Of a DNA stretch of 64,000 nucleotides, positions 45,927-56,267 are shown one piece after another. The translations under genes and the position numbers were made by a program. This stretch comes from an uncultured Planktomarina sp. (GTDB taxonomy: Bacteria > Pseudomonadota > Alphaproteobacteria > Rhodobacterales > Rhodobacteraceae), in NCBI GenBank assembly GCA_905182455.1, contig CAJJBJ010000008.1, positions 40,475-104,474 of the forward strand, in the 5' to 3' direction. The notes under the pieces were generated by a model. That model was given only the letters and a program-made list of their open reading frames with translations. It ran no database searches and was not told the DNA's origin. Position 1 is the stretch's first letter; each line of letters begins with the position of its first letter.

Positions 45927-46826
45927 ATGAAACGCATCCTCCTTACAACTACTTCTTTGGTACTCGCAGCTGGCTTTGCCTCTGCAGACGTATCTTTCTC
46001 CGGCACAGCAGGTGTCGCACTTATCGATGACAACGGTGCATCACTCTCAACACGCGCTGACATGTTTGCTGAGTCATACTATGACTTGGACATCGCAGCT
46101 ACAGCCGAGACAGACAACGGCATCTCAGTTAAACTTGGCTTTGACATGGGCTCTGGTGGCAAAATCGACTATGACGACGACGACAAGCTCGAAGCACAAG
46201 GTGCTTCCATAGGTGATGCAGACGTTGCAGTGTCATACAATGGCTGGACATTGGCTGTAGACCAAGACGGCATCGACAACTTGTTTGATGACTCTCAGTC
46301 AGAAGACATGAGCCTTTCAGGCTCAGTTATGGGTTGGACTGTAGCACTTACAACCGACCAAGAAAACTCCACAAGCTCTTACAAGTTTGGCGGCACAGTT
46401 GGCTGGTATATCAGTGACAGTTGACTGGCACAGACAACGATGACAACGGTGGCGATGCGTCAAAGATTGCTGTATCATACGCAATGGGTGCTTTGACTTT
46501 GAGTGCTTCTGTTGAAGACGAGTCAAAGGCAGACGGCTCTGAAGATGACACAACAGTTGGCGTTAAATACGCAATGAATGATGCGTTGACCCTTTCATAT
46601 ACAACAATCAAGCCTGGCTCTAACGGTTCCTTCGGCGACGAGTGGGATGCAAAAGTTGCATACTCAGCAGGCGGCGTGAGTGCATCATTCGCACTCGACG
46701 AAGCAGATGCTACAACTGTTATCCTGAGTATTCACTCGGTGGTGGTGCTACTGCATTCGCAGCAATGCACGACAAAGCTGGTACAGCTACGACTTGACAG
46801 CTATTGGCTTGACCTTCGCATTCTAA
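45927..46826 (+). pseudogene. Alphaproteobacterial porin, copy A, four single-base indels
   Basis: Outer-membrane beta-barrel porin. It starts MKRILLTTTSLVLAAGFASA (signal peptide) and ends GLTFAF. Compared with copy B the frame is disturbed by an extra base near 46402 and 46428 and a missing base near 46727 and 46785, giving a stop at 46422-46424; restoring these yields a continuous ~300-aa porin with conserved turns such as SFGDEWDAKVAYSAGGVSAS. Codons elsewhere are intact, so either sequence error or very recent decay. A strong terminator follows at 46851. Confidence 0.85.
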
Positions 46827-46878
46827 GCGAAACCGACTTAGTTAAAGAGAGAGCGGCGCTTCGGCGTCGCTCTTTTTT
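45945..46878 (+). repeat. Inverted repeat arm A (porin plus terminator)
   Basis: The stretch from ACAACTACTTCTTTGG through the terminator matches 53518-54454 on the opposite strand, with long identical blocks in the first 250 bp and more substitutions in the middle. The two arms are about 0.93 kb and are separated by about 6.6 kb. Confidence 0.85.
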
Positions 46879-46879
46879 T
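46851..46879 (+). terminator. Rho-independent terminator of porin A
   Basis: GAGCGGCGC, loop TTCG, GCGTCGCTC followed by seven T residues. Confidence 0.92.
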
Positions 46880-47246
46880 GAGACAACGGCTTTAGTTAAA
46901 AAACATCTCAAGACTAAACGCTCCACTACGCCACATGTGAATTTCCGTTGCGAAGTGTGAAGTCTAACTTAGAGCGCACTAGGGAAGCTTAAAAGAGGAT
47001 TTCGGACAGTCTGCTAGAACAGAATACAATCTAGCTGACCGCGCAAGCGTTATGGGTGGTGTAAACTAAACAGAAGACCCATTCATTGATCATATCATCC
47101 ACATTCCAAATTGACCCATAGTCAATTGACCTGAAGGGTGGCTCTTTGCGATTATCTTTTTTTGAAGCATTTGATATTTTATAATCACCCATAGTCAGTC
47201 GCACGTAGGCTCTGGAAACCCATCACAAAGCAGCTTATGACTGACA
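46880..47246. other. Intergenic region before leuS, no gene seen
   Basis: About 370 bp with no supported coding sequence. It contains an 11-bp direct repeat, ACCCATAGTCA, at 47114-47124 and 47187-47197, of unknown meaning. Confidence 0.4.
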
Positions 47247-47274
47247 GCGGGCACTAGCTTCGGGTTTGGCCCGC
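47247..47274 (+). promoter_or_regulatory. Hairpin in the leuS leader
   Basis: GCGGGC (47247-47252) pairs with GCCCGC (47269-47274) around a 16-base loop, ending 23 bases before the leuS ATG. No T-tract follows. A role in attenuation or translation is possible but unproven. Confidence 0.4.
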
Positions 47275-47297
47275 GATTGCGTAAACGAGGGGCTCCT

Positions 47298-49856
47298 ATG
47301 ACGACCTATTCACCCGCACAGATTGAAGCCAAATGGCAAGCCGCTTGGGCCAAAAGCGAAACCTTTAAGGCCGTGGCCAGCACAGATCGTCCGAAGTATT
47401 ACGTTTTGGAAATGTTCCCCTATCCCTCCGGCCGCATCCATATGGGGCATGTGCGCAACTACACGATGGGCGATGTGGTGGCACGCTATAAGCAGTCAAC
47501 CGGTCACAATGTTCTGCATCCTATGGGCTGGGACGCGTTTGGCATGCCGGCTGAGAATGCTGCTATGGCCATAGGTGGTCACCCCAAAGATTGGACCTAT
47601 GCTAACATTGCCACGATGCGCGATCAGATGAAGCCGTTAGGCCTTTCGATTGATTGGTCCCGCGAATTTGCCACCTGTGATCCAGAATATTACGGCCAAC
47701 AGCAAGCATTATTCTTGGACATGATGGCCAATAATTTGGTCTACCGAAAAAATGCGATGGTCAATTGGGATCCAGTCGATATGACCGTTTTGGCCAATGA
47801 ACAAGTCATTGATGGCAAGGGCTGGCGCTCAAACGCCGAAGTGGAACGCCGCGAACTGACGCAATGGTTCTTTAACATCTCCTCCATGTCAGGTGAGTTG
47901 CTGGATGCCTTAGACAATCTCGAAAACTGGCCCGCAAAAGTGCGCCTGATGCAGGAAAACTGGATTGGAAAATCCCGTGGCCTTGAGATGACTTTCCCTC
48001 TGTCCAAGCCGCAAGATGGCCATGATGGGATCACCGTTTACACCACGCGGCCTGATACTTTGGTGGGGGCCTCCTTCATCGGATTAGCGGCCAACCATCC
48101 GCTGACCCAAAGCTTAGCTGTTCACAATCCCGCATTGGAAGCCTTCTGCGCTGAATGCAAAAAGATGGACACAACCGAAGCGGCCATGGAAAAGGCTGAG
48201 AAAAAGGGCTTTGCCACAGGCATCACCGTGCAAAATCCTTTGGGTGGCGCACCTTTGCCGGTTTGGGTGGCGAATTTTGTTATGATGGATTACGGTACTG
48301 GTGCTATCTTTGCTTGCCCGGCCCATGATCAACGCGATCTTGATTTCGCGCGAAAGTATGATCTGCAAGTTATTGATACTTTCTTCGCCTTGGGCAATGA
48401 TACCCCGGTCGACAAAATCGCTTTTGTGCCGATGAAATCTGAGAAGGTTCGCTGGGTTGATCAACCTGCTGGCCTGAGCGAGGCCACAGGCCAAGAGGCC
48501 ATTGATGCGACCGTCGATTGGGCCGAAGCACAGGGTCTTGGCAATGGTAAAACCCAATACCGTCTACGCGATTGGGGCCTGAGCCGCCAGCGTTATTGGG
48601 GTTGTCCGATTCCTGTGGTGCATTGTGATGACTGCGGTGTGGTGCCTGAGAAGAAAGAGAACCTTCCCATTCGCCTGCCGGATGATGTGACATTTGATAT
48701 CCCGGGTAATCCACTGGACCGTCACCCGACTTGGCGTCATTGCAGCTGTCCAGCCTGTGGCAAGGATGCCCGACGTGAGACGGATACCATGGACACATTC
48801 GTGGATTCCTCTTGGTATTATGCACGTTTCACCGCGCCCAATGCTGCGACGCCAACCGATATGGACGAGGCTAGCTACTGGATGAACGTTGACCAATATA
48901 TTGGCGGCGTTGAGCATGCGATCCTGCATCTGCTGTATTCTCGCTTCTTTGCGCGGGCGATGCAGATCTGCGGGCATTTGCCGAAAACGGCGATTGAGCC
49001 CTTCGATGCCTTGTTTACGCAAGGTATGGTGACCCACGCGATTTACAAATCTGACGGCGCTGACAAACGCCCGGTTTACCACTACCCTGAGGCAGTAGAG
49101 TTACGGGACGGTAAAGCCTTTTTAATAGAGGGGGGCGCTGAGTTAACTGTTGTGCCTTCGGCCAAAATGTCAAAATCGAAAAATAATGTGGTGGATCCAA
49201 TCAGCATTATCAGCAGCTACGGCGCTGATACGGCCCGTTGGTTTGTGCTGTCTGATAGCCCACCCGAGCGGGATGTGGAGTGGACTGCCTCCGGCGCAGA
49301 GGCTGCTTACAAACATTTGAACCGAGTTTGGCAATTGAGCGACAAGATCGCGAACATGGACAAACAACATGTTGGAGAGGGTGATAAAGACCTTCTGCGA
49401 ACCCTGCATAAAACCATTCAAGACGTGACTACGGGCGTGGAAAGCTTTGGATTTAATGCCGCTATTGCAAAGCTTTATGGCCTGACTGCTGCATTGGGTA
49501 AAACCAAAGCGGGATATGCCGCACAGCATGAAGCGATTGTGACATTGGCTCAGTTGATGGCGCCTATGACACCGCATTTGGCCGAAGATATTTGGGCGCA
49601 TCAAGGTGGTGAAGGGCTGATCGCCAATGCAGCTTGGCCCGTTGCAGATCCGGCTTTGCTGGTAGAGGATGAGGTAACTTTGCCGATTCAGATCAATGGC
49701 AAACGTCGAGATGAGATCACCGTTCCAAAGGATATGAGCAAGGAAGAGCTGGAAGTCTTGGTCTTGGCTAATAATGCTGTGGTCAAAGCGCTCGACGGTG
49801 CTACACCTAAGAAACTGATCATTGTACCTGGGCGCATTGTAAATGTGGTTATCTAG
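47298..49856 (+). CDS. leuS: Leucyl-tRNA synthetase
   Basis: 852-aa class I synthetase. The HIGH motif is [16 protein letters not shown], the KMSKS motif is [10 protein letters not shown], and the CP1 editing domain contains [12 protein letters not shown]. Length is normal and the frame is intact. I use the ATG at 47298 ([20 protein letters not shown]), the family start. The 3' end overlaps the start of lptE by 14 bp. Confidence 0.98.
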   Translation: MTTYSPAQIEAKWQAAWAKSETFKAVASTDRPKYYVLEMFPYPSGRIHMGHVRNYTMGDVVARYKQSTGHNVLHPMGWDAFGMPAENAAMAIGGHPKDWTYANIATMRDQMKPLGLSIDWSREFATCDPEYYGQQQALFLDMMANNLVYRKNAMVNWDPVDMTVLANEQVIDGKGWRSNAEVERRELTQWFFNISSMSGELLDALDNLENWPAKVRLMQENWIGKSRGLEMTFPLSKPQDGHDGITVYTTRPDTLVGASFIGLAANHPLTQSLAVHNPALEAFCAECKKMDTTEAAMEKAEKKGFATGITVQNPLGGAPLPVWVANFVMMDYGTGAIFACPAHDQRDLDFARKYDLQVIDTFFALGNDTPVDKIAFVPMKSEKVRWVDQPAGLSEATGQEAIDATVDWAEAQGLGNGKTQYRLRDWGLSRQRYWGCPIPVVHCDDCGVVPEKKENLPIRLPDDVTFDIPGNPLDRHPTWRHCSCPACGKDARRETDTMDTFVDSSWYYARFTAPNAATPTDMDEASYWMNVDQYIGGVEHAILHLLYSRFFARAMQICGHLPKTAIEPFDALFTQGMVTHAIYKSDGADKRPVYHYPEAVELRDGKAFLIEGGAELTVVPSAKMSKSKNNVVDPISIISSYGADTARWFVLSDSPPERDVEWTASGAEAAYKHLNRVWQLSDKIANMDKQHVGEGDKDLLRTLHKTIQDVTTGVESFGFNAAIAKLYGLTAALGKTKAGYAAQHEAIVTLAQLMAPMTPHLAEDIWAHQGGEGLIANAAWPVADPALLVEDEVTLPIQINGKRRDEITVPKDMSKEELEVLVLANNAVVKALDGATPKKLIIVPGRIVNVVI

Positions 49857-50320
49857 CCGATGTGGATTTTTCTTGGCCGCTCTCGCTCTCGCGGGGTGCG
49901 GCTTTGGCCTGTGAATGGCGTAACACTCCAAGTCTCAGATGTCTGCGCAATACTGTTTTGGTTCAAGCTCCGACAAACCGGGTTGAGTTTGAACTTGTGC
50001 GTAATTTGGAAGTGCAACTCGGTCAGGCTGTGTCCAAGCTTTATGACCTGCAGTATAAATTAAGTGTTGACGAAGATATTGTCGTTGTCTCAGCCGCACA
50101 AGAGATTAATCGATTCAGCCTTGTGGGGCTTTTGGAATACTCCTTAGTCGACAGCGGCGGTGTCGTTTTACTTACTGAAACTGCAAAATCTTTCACCGGC
50201 TATTCAGCCACCGGCACCACGGTTGCGACCCAGCGCTCAAAAAGAGACGCCTATGACCGCCTGATGGTGATCCTCGCCAAGCAGGTGTCCAACTCTCTTT
50301 TGATCTTGGATCGCTCATGA
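49843..50320 (+). CDS. lptE: LPS assembly lipoprotein LptE, one frameshift
   Basis: Outer-membrane lipoprotein that plugs LptD. The ATG at 49843 opens [20 protein letters not shown], a clear signal peptide with lipobox ALAGC. The frame shifts by one base near 49905 and continues [20 protein letters not shown] to the stop at 50320. The lipobox is only visible in the first frame, so both frames belong to one gene. An lptE loss would be surprising in a Gram-negative with intact lptABC, which favours sequence error. It overlaps holA as ATGA. Confidence 0.82.
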
Positions 50321-51342
50321 AGCTCTCCGCGCGTGATGCATTGGGTGTTTTCACACGACCTGACCCAAATAAGACCGGGGTGTTGATCTACGGGGCCAAC
50401 GCGATGCGTGTGGCGCTAAAACGTCAGCAATTGGTGAAGGGCTTGATTGGCCCACTGGGTGAAGAAGAAATGCGCCTAACTCGGCTACAAGGCGGTGAGC
50501 TGCGCCGGGATGGTGCGGCTTTGAACGATGCCATCAAGGCGGTGGGCTTTTTCCCCGGTCCAAGGGTTGTCTTGGTCGAAGATGCTAATGAAAATTGTGC
50601 TGATGCTGTTTTGGCAGGCCTGAAAGACTGGCAAAAAGGGGACGCACAGATGGTCGTGATTGGCGGGGCCTTGAAACCTACATCCAAGATCCGCAAGGCC
50701 TTTGAAGCTCACCCGAATGCTTGGGCCATAGCAATTTTTGATGAAGCGCCCTCGCGGGCTGAAGTTGAAGCTGGACTTGCCAAAGTGGGGATGGGCGAAG
50801 TGAGCGCTGAGGCGAGCCTTGCAATTTTTGATCTATCAAAGGTACTGGATCCAGGAGATTTTCATCAGTTTTTGGAAAAATTATCTCTTTTCTGTATGAC
50901 CCAGGCCGGACCAGTGACTATTGGCAACGTGGAAGACTGCGCGCCGCAATCGACAGAAGCTGCTTTGGATGATGTGATTGGCTTGGTGGCTGATTTGAAA
51001 ACCAATGAGCTGGCACCGGTTCTGCATCGGGTTATCGCCCAGGGCGGCACCGCCACCGGGCTTTGCATCGCGGCTTTGCGTCATTTTCGCATGCTGCACA
51101 CGGCGGCTTGTGATCCTGGAGGGGCTGCTCAAGGTGTTGGAAAATTGCGCCCCCCAGTTTACGGGCCGCGTCGTGATCGCATTCAACGCCAAGTGACCTC
51201 TTGGAGCCGTGACCGCTTGGAACAAGTCATATCGCTATTGCTGGAGACAGATTTAAAGCTGCGCTCCGCGGGACAAACCGCGCCCCAAATGGCTCAGGTT
51301 GAACGCTGTTTTATTCGTATAACGATGATGGGAAAAAGATAA
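50317..51342 (+). CDS. holA: DNA polymerase III delta subunit
   Basis: 341-aa clamp-loader subunit. GVLIYGANAMRVALKRQQLV, FFPGPRVVLVEDANE and LDDVIGLVADLKTNELAPVL are typical of alphaproteobacterial HolA. Position after lptE confirms it. The stop overlaps the following GST gene start as TAATG. Confidence 0.93.
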   Translation: MKLSARDALGVFTRPDPNKTGVLIYGANAMRVALKRQQLVKGLIGPLGEEEMRLTRLQGGELRRDGAALNDAIKAVGFFPGPRVVLVEDANENCADAVLAGLKDWQKGDAQMVVIGGALKPTSKIRKAFEAHPNAWAIAIFDEAPSRAEVEAGLAKVGMGEVSAEASLAIFDLSKVLDPGDFHQFLEKLSLFCMTQAGPVTIGNVEDCAPQSTEAALDDVIGLVADLKTNELAPVLHRVIAQGGTATGLCIAALRHFRMLHTAACDPGGAAQGVGKLRPPVYGPRRDRIQRQVTSWSRDRLEQVISLLLETDLKLRSAGQTAPQMAQVERCFIRITMMGKR

Positions 51343-51929
51343 TGTATACAGTTTTGGGATCCACTAAGAACCGCACTTTACGCGTCATTTGGACACTTGA
51401 GGAGCTGGGCGTGAGCTATGACCAAGTTGTTGGTGATCCCGCTTCAGCCGAAGTGAAAGCGCTCAACCCCACTGGAAAAGTTCCTGCTTTGATCCTGGAG
51501 GGTGAAGTACTGCCTGACAGTGTCGCCATCATGACATTCCTATCTGACCGCCACAACGCCCTGACATTTCCAGCAGGCTCGGTGGAACGCTTGCGTATGG
51601 ATGGACATATTCAATTCTTGCTGGAAGAATTTGACAGCCTGCTTTGGGTTGCTGCGAAAAACTCGTTTATCAATCCAGTTGATCACGCGCGCCAGAGGTC
51701 AAACCTGTGTTGAAGTGGGAGTTTGAACGCAGCCTAACGCGCCTTGAAGAACGTTTGCAGGGTGAGTTTTTGATGGGTGACACCTTCACAATCGCTGATA
51801 TTCTGGCGGTGCACTGTCTTAAATTGGGCGTTTAACGCCAAATTCCCAGATGCTAGTGAAGCGTTGAAAGCCTATGCAAAGCGGTGCCGCGGTCGTGACG
51901 CTTATAAGCGTGCTGTTGCTGACAGGTAA
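51342..51929 (+). pseudogene. Glutathione S-transferase family protein, two frameshifts
   Basis: N-terminal thioredoxin-fold domain MYTVLGSTKNRTLRVIWTLE with ALNPTGKVPAL and DSVAIMTFLSDRH, then a frame change at about 51690, helical domain PEVKPVLKWEFERSLTRLEE and GDTFTIADILAVHCL, a second change at about 51823 (three A where two are expected), and WAFNAKFPDASEALKAYAKR ending in ADR and TAA at 51929. Both breaks are one base. The 3' end overlaps the convergent flavoprotein gene by 28 bp. Confidence 0.8.
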
Positions 51930-53146
51930 TTAGCCGCAGCACGGCCTGCCCAACGGCCTGTCGCGAGGCAGGCTGTAATCAGATAGCCGCCCGTTGGCGC
52001 CTCCCAATCGATCATCTCACCAGCGCAGAAAATCCCAGCGTGAGATTTAAGCATCAGCTCAGGTGTCAGCGCGTCCCACATGACCCCGCCAGCGGTGGAA
52101 ATTGCTTGATCCATCGGGTAGGGTCCCGTGAGGGGCAAGGGCGCATTTTTGATCGCAGCCACTAGGCCATTGATGTCGCGCGGCATGGGCTGGGTAAGTT
52201 CAAAAACCAAGGCGCGTTTTGTGGCATCTAGTTTTACAGATTTTCTCAAAAAATTGCTGAGGCTGTCTTTTGGTTTACGACTTAAAATCATCTTATATAG
52301 ATCGGAAGCGCTGATTTGTGGGACGAAATCTAGCTTTGCGAATGCGTTACTACGAAGCATGCGGCCGAGGGCATATACTGCTCCGCCTTCTATGCCTAAT
52401 TGACTGATCACAAATTCGCCACGACTTTGTGCGCCTGCAACCGAGATTTTGATGTTTTTGAGTGGTTTGCCAAAGTGTGGGTTCATATGTTCGGACCATG
52501 CTACTTGCATGCCAACATTGGCCGCCACAAACTCTGACTGTACAACGCCAGCCTGCGTGAAATGTTTCGACCACGCGCCGTCAGAACCCAATCGCGCCCA
52601 GCTGGCGCCACCCATGGCAAGGATCAGAACTTTGGCCTGAATTTGCACTTCACCAGAGGGGGTTTCAAAGCTGTGAGTTTCACCGGCCACGAGTGGCCCC
52701 ACCCATTGATGCCGGCGCAAAAGCGTGACACCCAAGTTTTCCAAACGCACCAACCATGCACGCAGCAGTGGAGAAGCTTTCATCGCTTTGGGAAACACCC
52801 GTCCAGTGCTGCCTGTGAAGACCTCTTGGCCCAAGCCCTGCGCAAAGGTGATTGCCTCTGTGGGGCCAAACTCCGCCAGTATTGGGCGCAGGGGTTCGAT
52901 GGCGTCATAATTTTTGATGAATGCGGCTGTGTCTTCGTCCTTGGTCAGGTTTAGGCCTGATTTTCCGGCCATGAGGAATTTGCGGGCGGGGGAGGGCATC
53001 GCATCTGCGACGGCGACCTTCAAACCCGCAAGGGCAGTATGCTCGGCTGCCATCATTCCGGCTGGACCAGCTCCGACGATTAGGACGTCAAAGGTGAGTG
53101 TTTGGGGAGTTGACGACGAGTAATTGTCCAAATTATATTCTCCCAC
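51902..53146 (-). CDS. FAD-dependent flavoprotein of the BaiN/TIGR03862 family
   Basis: 414-aa flavoprotein. The FAD-binding dinucleotide motif is DVLIVGAGPAGMMAAEHTAL, followed by KFLMAGKSGLNLTKDE and the C-terminal GIFCAGEMIDWEAPTGGYLI. The family is often annotated as aminoacetone oxidase or HI0933-like; its true reaction here is unknown. It is transcribed toward the gst pseudogene. Confidence 0.88.
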   Translation of the reverse strand: MGEYNLDNYSSSTPQTLTFDVLIVGAGPAGMMAAEHTALAGLKVAVADAMPSPARKFLMAGKSGLNLTKDEDTAAFIKNYDAIEPLRPILAEFGPTEAITFAQGLGQEVFTGSTGRVFPKAMKASPLLRAWLVRLENLGVTLLRRHQWVGPLVAGETHSFETPSGEVQIQAKVLILAMGGASWARLGSDGAWSKHFTQAGVVQSEFVAANVGMQVAWSEHMNPHFGKPLKNIKISVAGAQSRGEFVISQLGIEGGAVYALGRMLRSNAFAKLDFVPQISASDLYKMILSRKPKDSLSNFLRKSVKLDATKRALVFELTQPMPRDINGLVAAIKNAPLPLTGPYPMDQAISTAGGVMWDALTPELMLKSHAGIFCAGEMIDWEAPTGGYLITACLATGRWAGRAAANYLSATARL

Positions 53147-53569
53147 TCAAAAATATATCTCGTTTTATCATCAGTAATCCACCTGTTCAGCGCACAACAA
53201 CGCTGTCGGTATCGTCCTCACCTCGGTCACGCAAGCCGCAAGTGGGTTGAGTGCATATATATGCATCTAGTTTGTGTCGTGGGAAAACGAGGTGCGCAAA
53301 GCAATAATCTACTTTATACAGCCCTCAATGACACTTAGTTAACACGTGATGTAACTGAAAGGTTAGTCAAACTCTCTCTTACTTTAAGCTTCTAATGGTT
53401 CCAAAACCCTGACGACGTACATACAGCATGTACACGTGTAGCCCATTTGATGGTATTGGATGGTGTAGTGGGACACGCAGTAGGGAGTGTAGTTTTATCT
53501 ACATCACACGCTGCAACAAAAAAGAGCGACGCCGAAGCGCCGCTCTCTCTTTAAGTAAGGGTTTTTCGC
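53147..53569. other. Intergenic region between the flavoprotein gene and porin copy B
   Basis: About 420 bp with no gene seen. It contains GTACAT-ACAGC-ATGTAC, a perfect inverted repeat at 53417-53433, and the terminator of porin copy B at its right end. Confidence 0.4.
53514..53546 (-). terminator. Rho-independent terminator of porin copy B
   Basis: On the minus strand GAGCGGCGC, loop TTCG, GCGTCGCTC then six T residues; the hairpin is the same as that of porin copy A. Confidence 0.9.
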
Positions 53570-54454
53570 TTAGAATGCGAAGGTCAAGCCCAAAGCTGTG
53601 AGATCTTTGGCTGTGCCAGCTTTATCATGCATTGCTGCAAATGCTGTAGCACCACCACCGAGTGTATACTCAGCGATAACAGTTGTAGCATCTGTTTCGT
53701 CAGTTGCGAATGATGCGCTAACGCAGCCTGCTGAGTATGCGACTTTTGCATCCCACTCGTCGCCGAAGTCATCGCTTGCGCGCGAACCTGGCTTGATTGA
53801 TTTATATGAAAAAGTTAAAGCGTCATTTATTGCGTATGTGATGCCGATTGCTGTCTCATCTTCCGCGTCGGAGGCCCCGTTTTCCATAGACGCACTCAAA
53901 GTCAGAGTGGCCATTGAGTATGATGCAGAGATACCTGTCGCATCACCACCAGCAGCAACAACGTCTGTGCAAGTGAATGTAAGTGCTGCACCACCAACTG
54001 TGCCGCCTACTTTGTATGAGCTTGTGGAGCCTTCCTGGTCGGTTGTAAGTGCTACAGTCCAGCCCATAACTGCGCCTGAAAGGCTCATGTCTTGAGAACC
54101 ATCAGTGTCATCAAACAGGTTGTCGATACCAGCTTGGTCTACAGCCAATGTCCAGCCATTGTATGACACTGCAACGTCTGCATCACCTGGGGCAGCACTT
54201 TGTACTTCGAGCTTGTCGTCGTCGTCATAGTCGATTTTGCCACCAGAGCCTAAGTCTAAGCCAAGTTTAACTGAGATGCCGTTGTCTGTCTCGGCTGTAG
54301 CTGCGATGTCCAAGTCATAGTATGACTCAGCAAACATGTCAGCGCGTGTTGAGAGTGATGCACCGTTGTCATCGATAAGTGCGACACCTGCTGTGCCGGA
54401 GAAAGATACGTCTGCAGAGGCAAAGCCAGCTGCGAGTACCAAAGAAGTAGTTGT
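53518..54454 (-). repeat. Inverted repeat arm B (porin plus terminator)
   Basis: Counterpart of 45945-46878 in opposite orientation. Homology stops abruptly at 54454, inside the signal peptide. Confidence 0.85.
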
Positions 54455-54481
54455 ATGGTGGAATGCCCAACTATATTTCAA
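53570..54481 (-). CDS. Alphaproteobacterial porin, copy B, altered N-terminus
   Basis: 303-aa porin with an uninterrupted frame to GLTFAF at 53570. From residue 10 it matches copy A (TTTSLVLAAGFASADVSFSG), but the first residues are KYSWAFHH instead of KRILL, read from a TTG, with no good ribosome binding site. The real start codon and the charged start of the signal peptide appear to have been lost by recombination at 54454. It may be a silent donor cassette for copy A rather than an expressed gene. One substitution in a conserved turn introduces Cys (SAGCVSAS). Confidence 0.75.
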   Translation of the reverse strand: MKYSWAFHHTTTSLVLAAGFASADVSFSGTAGVALIDDNGASLSTRADMFAESYYDLDIAATAETDNGISVKLGLDLGSGGKIDYDDDDKLEVQSAAPGDADVAVSYNGWTLAVDQAGIDNLFDDTDGSQDMSLSGAVMGWTVALTTDQEGSTSSYKVGGTVGGAALTFTCTDVVAAGGDATGISASYSMATLTLSASMENGASDAEDETAIGITYAINDALTFSYKSIKPGSRASDDFGDEWDAKVAYSAGCVSASFATDETDATTVIAEYTLGGGATAFAAMHDKAGTAKDLTALGLTFAF

Positions 54482-54681
54482 AAACTTTAGCTTGAGCAGC
54501 TGGTGTCAGATGAAATTATTGTCATGCCATGAATCTATGTCGAGGTTATTTCCTATGAATGATGCCAAGTGATTAACAACAAAACCAGAATCTTCGTTAG
54601 AAACATGAAATAAATGTTGGTCTTCGCCTGTGGCCTGCGAGTTCGCCGAGAGTGCGAACGCCTTTGAATTAATGGACAGTT

Positions 54682-56233
54682 CTAAGGAAGAAAAATTCCG
54701 CCTGTGGAGAGAGCGGTTAGGAGCTCACCGGCAGTATCAAGGCTATTTTCAACGAGCCTTAGTATAGTATTGCTGACATTGGCAATCTCTGTAAAAGTCT
54801 GGAAAACAACGGATTGCAGAGGTGTTGCAATAAGTAGAGATAAGTTGAGAACGTCGCCGACGGCGCCTTGTTCAAAGGAAAATACAGTGTCTTTTCCGTT
54901 GTCTGCGGGGATTGTTTCAAATGTTAGAACATCGCTTTTTGAAATTAATTCAGACAGATCTATCTGGTCCTGGCCTGGCCCGCTATGGACCACGTCGCTA
55001 CCTTCGCCTCCAAAAATAAGGTCATCACCTGCGCCGCCGATCAAGACGTTATTTAGCGCATTACCTATCAGGTAATCATTACCTGAACCACCAACCGCTT
55101 TCTCTATCTCAGAGCCTGAGGATATGGTCAATTGAAAGGCTGATGTTATATTGGGGGACTTAACACCCAAATAACTATGCATTTCAGCACGCAAATCGAT
55201 GTGTACGGCGATACTTTGGCCCTCTGCGCTTATTGTATCACTGCCTGCACCGTCTAAAATAAACACACCCGAACTACTTGAGAAAAAATAACTATTATCT
55301 GAAGCCTGATGGTTCGGATTGACCCCGAAAAGGCCTGCAAAAGCCATCAGATCCAAATCTCGATAAGTCCCATCATACTCTGATGTAATCTGTGTGTATG
55401 TCGTAACTGTCCAAGCTGAGTTATCCTCGGATGTTGGAAGCAATTGTGTTGCGGTCCCCTCAATTTCAAACGGGTGTTTGAGACCGAAGGCATGTGTAAG
55501 TTCGTGGAGCAAAAGTTCATAATCAAAGTTAGTAGTATTGCCGGTGAAGGCGGGAGCGTCATATTTATTTGAGATGATAATATCTGATCCAACAGGATCC
55601 ACATCATTAGGGAAATATGCATAACCGGCACTATCAGCAGATTGTTGGTTTTGCGAAACAATTATGGTGTTGAATGCGGTAAGTTCGGTCGTTTCAACAA
55701 AGGTTACTGCAAACATTTTCTGTAAATCTCGAAAAATATCAAGATAGGTGCCTTGCATTGCAGGGGACGCAGCCGCCCAGCCTGTTCGATCGTTTCCAGT
55801 GTAATAATCAGGAATTACAGCAGGAAATGCGTATTGAACTATGTTATCAAAGGATTGGTGGCGGTCGTATAGTTGATCGTAATTTTCATTACCCAACGCG
55901 TTTACCCAATAAGGTTCGACGTAGGGCGCTAGAAGTTTAAATTCATTGGGGTCAGCAGAGGTTGGCTGGATGTAGACAGACGCTGGAGGGCTATATCCAG
56001 CGGGTAATCCCACAATGATGTTATCCTCCTCTGACGCGATGCCTGAAGATTTGCCGCCACAGGCAGACAAAAGAGGTGTCGCCAAGAGCAGGTAAGGCGA
56101 TATGAATTCGCCCCCCCCTTATCCGGGATTTATACTGATTTATTAAGGTTTCAACACTATTTAGATATATATTTTTTGTCTTTAGACTCGATTGCAAATT
56201 AGAGGCTTGTTCTTCAAATCTCACAAAATTCAC
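54682..56233 (-). CDS. RTX metalloprotease, serralysin-like, with lipobox and frameshift at a C8 tract
   Basis: Zinc metzincin: HELTHAFGLKHP is the HExxHxxGxxH site (near residue 240 of the joined product) and LDLMAFAGLFG supplies the Met-turn. RTX calcium-binding repeats follow (GGAGDDLIFGGEGSDVV), typical of type I secreted proteins. The 3' 467 codons are open from 56085. Upstream, in a frame that changes at the C8 run 56111-56118, lie about 40 codons (LKTKNIYLNSVETLINQYKS, then RIRGG). With seven C the product would read RGGEFISPYLLLATPLLSAC followed by GG, giving a lipobox after a ~50-aa N-terminus and about 516 aa in all. The start is GTG at 56233 or two codons later. Confidence 0.8.
56111..56118. 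repeat. C8 homopolymer in the metalloprotease 5' region
   Basis: Eight consecutive C (eight G on the coding strand) between the N-terminal segment and the lipobox. One base fewer restores a single frame. Confidence 0.85.
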
Positions 56234-56267
56234 CCTGTTTTTAAATAGAAATAATTCTTTGATTTAT

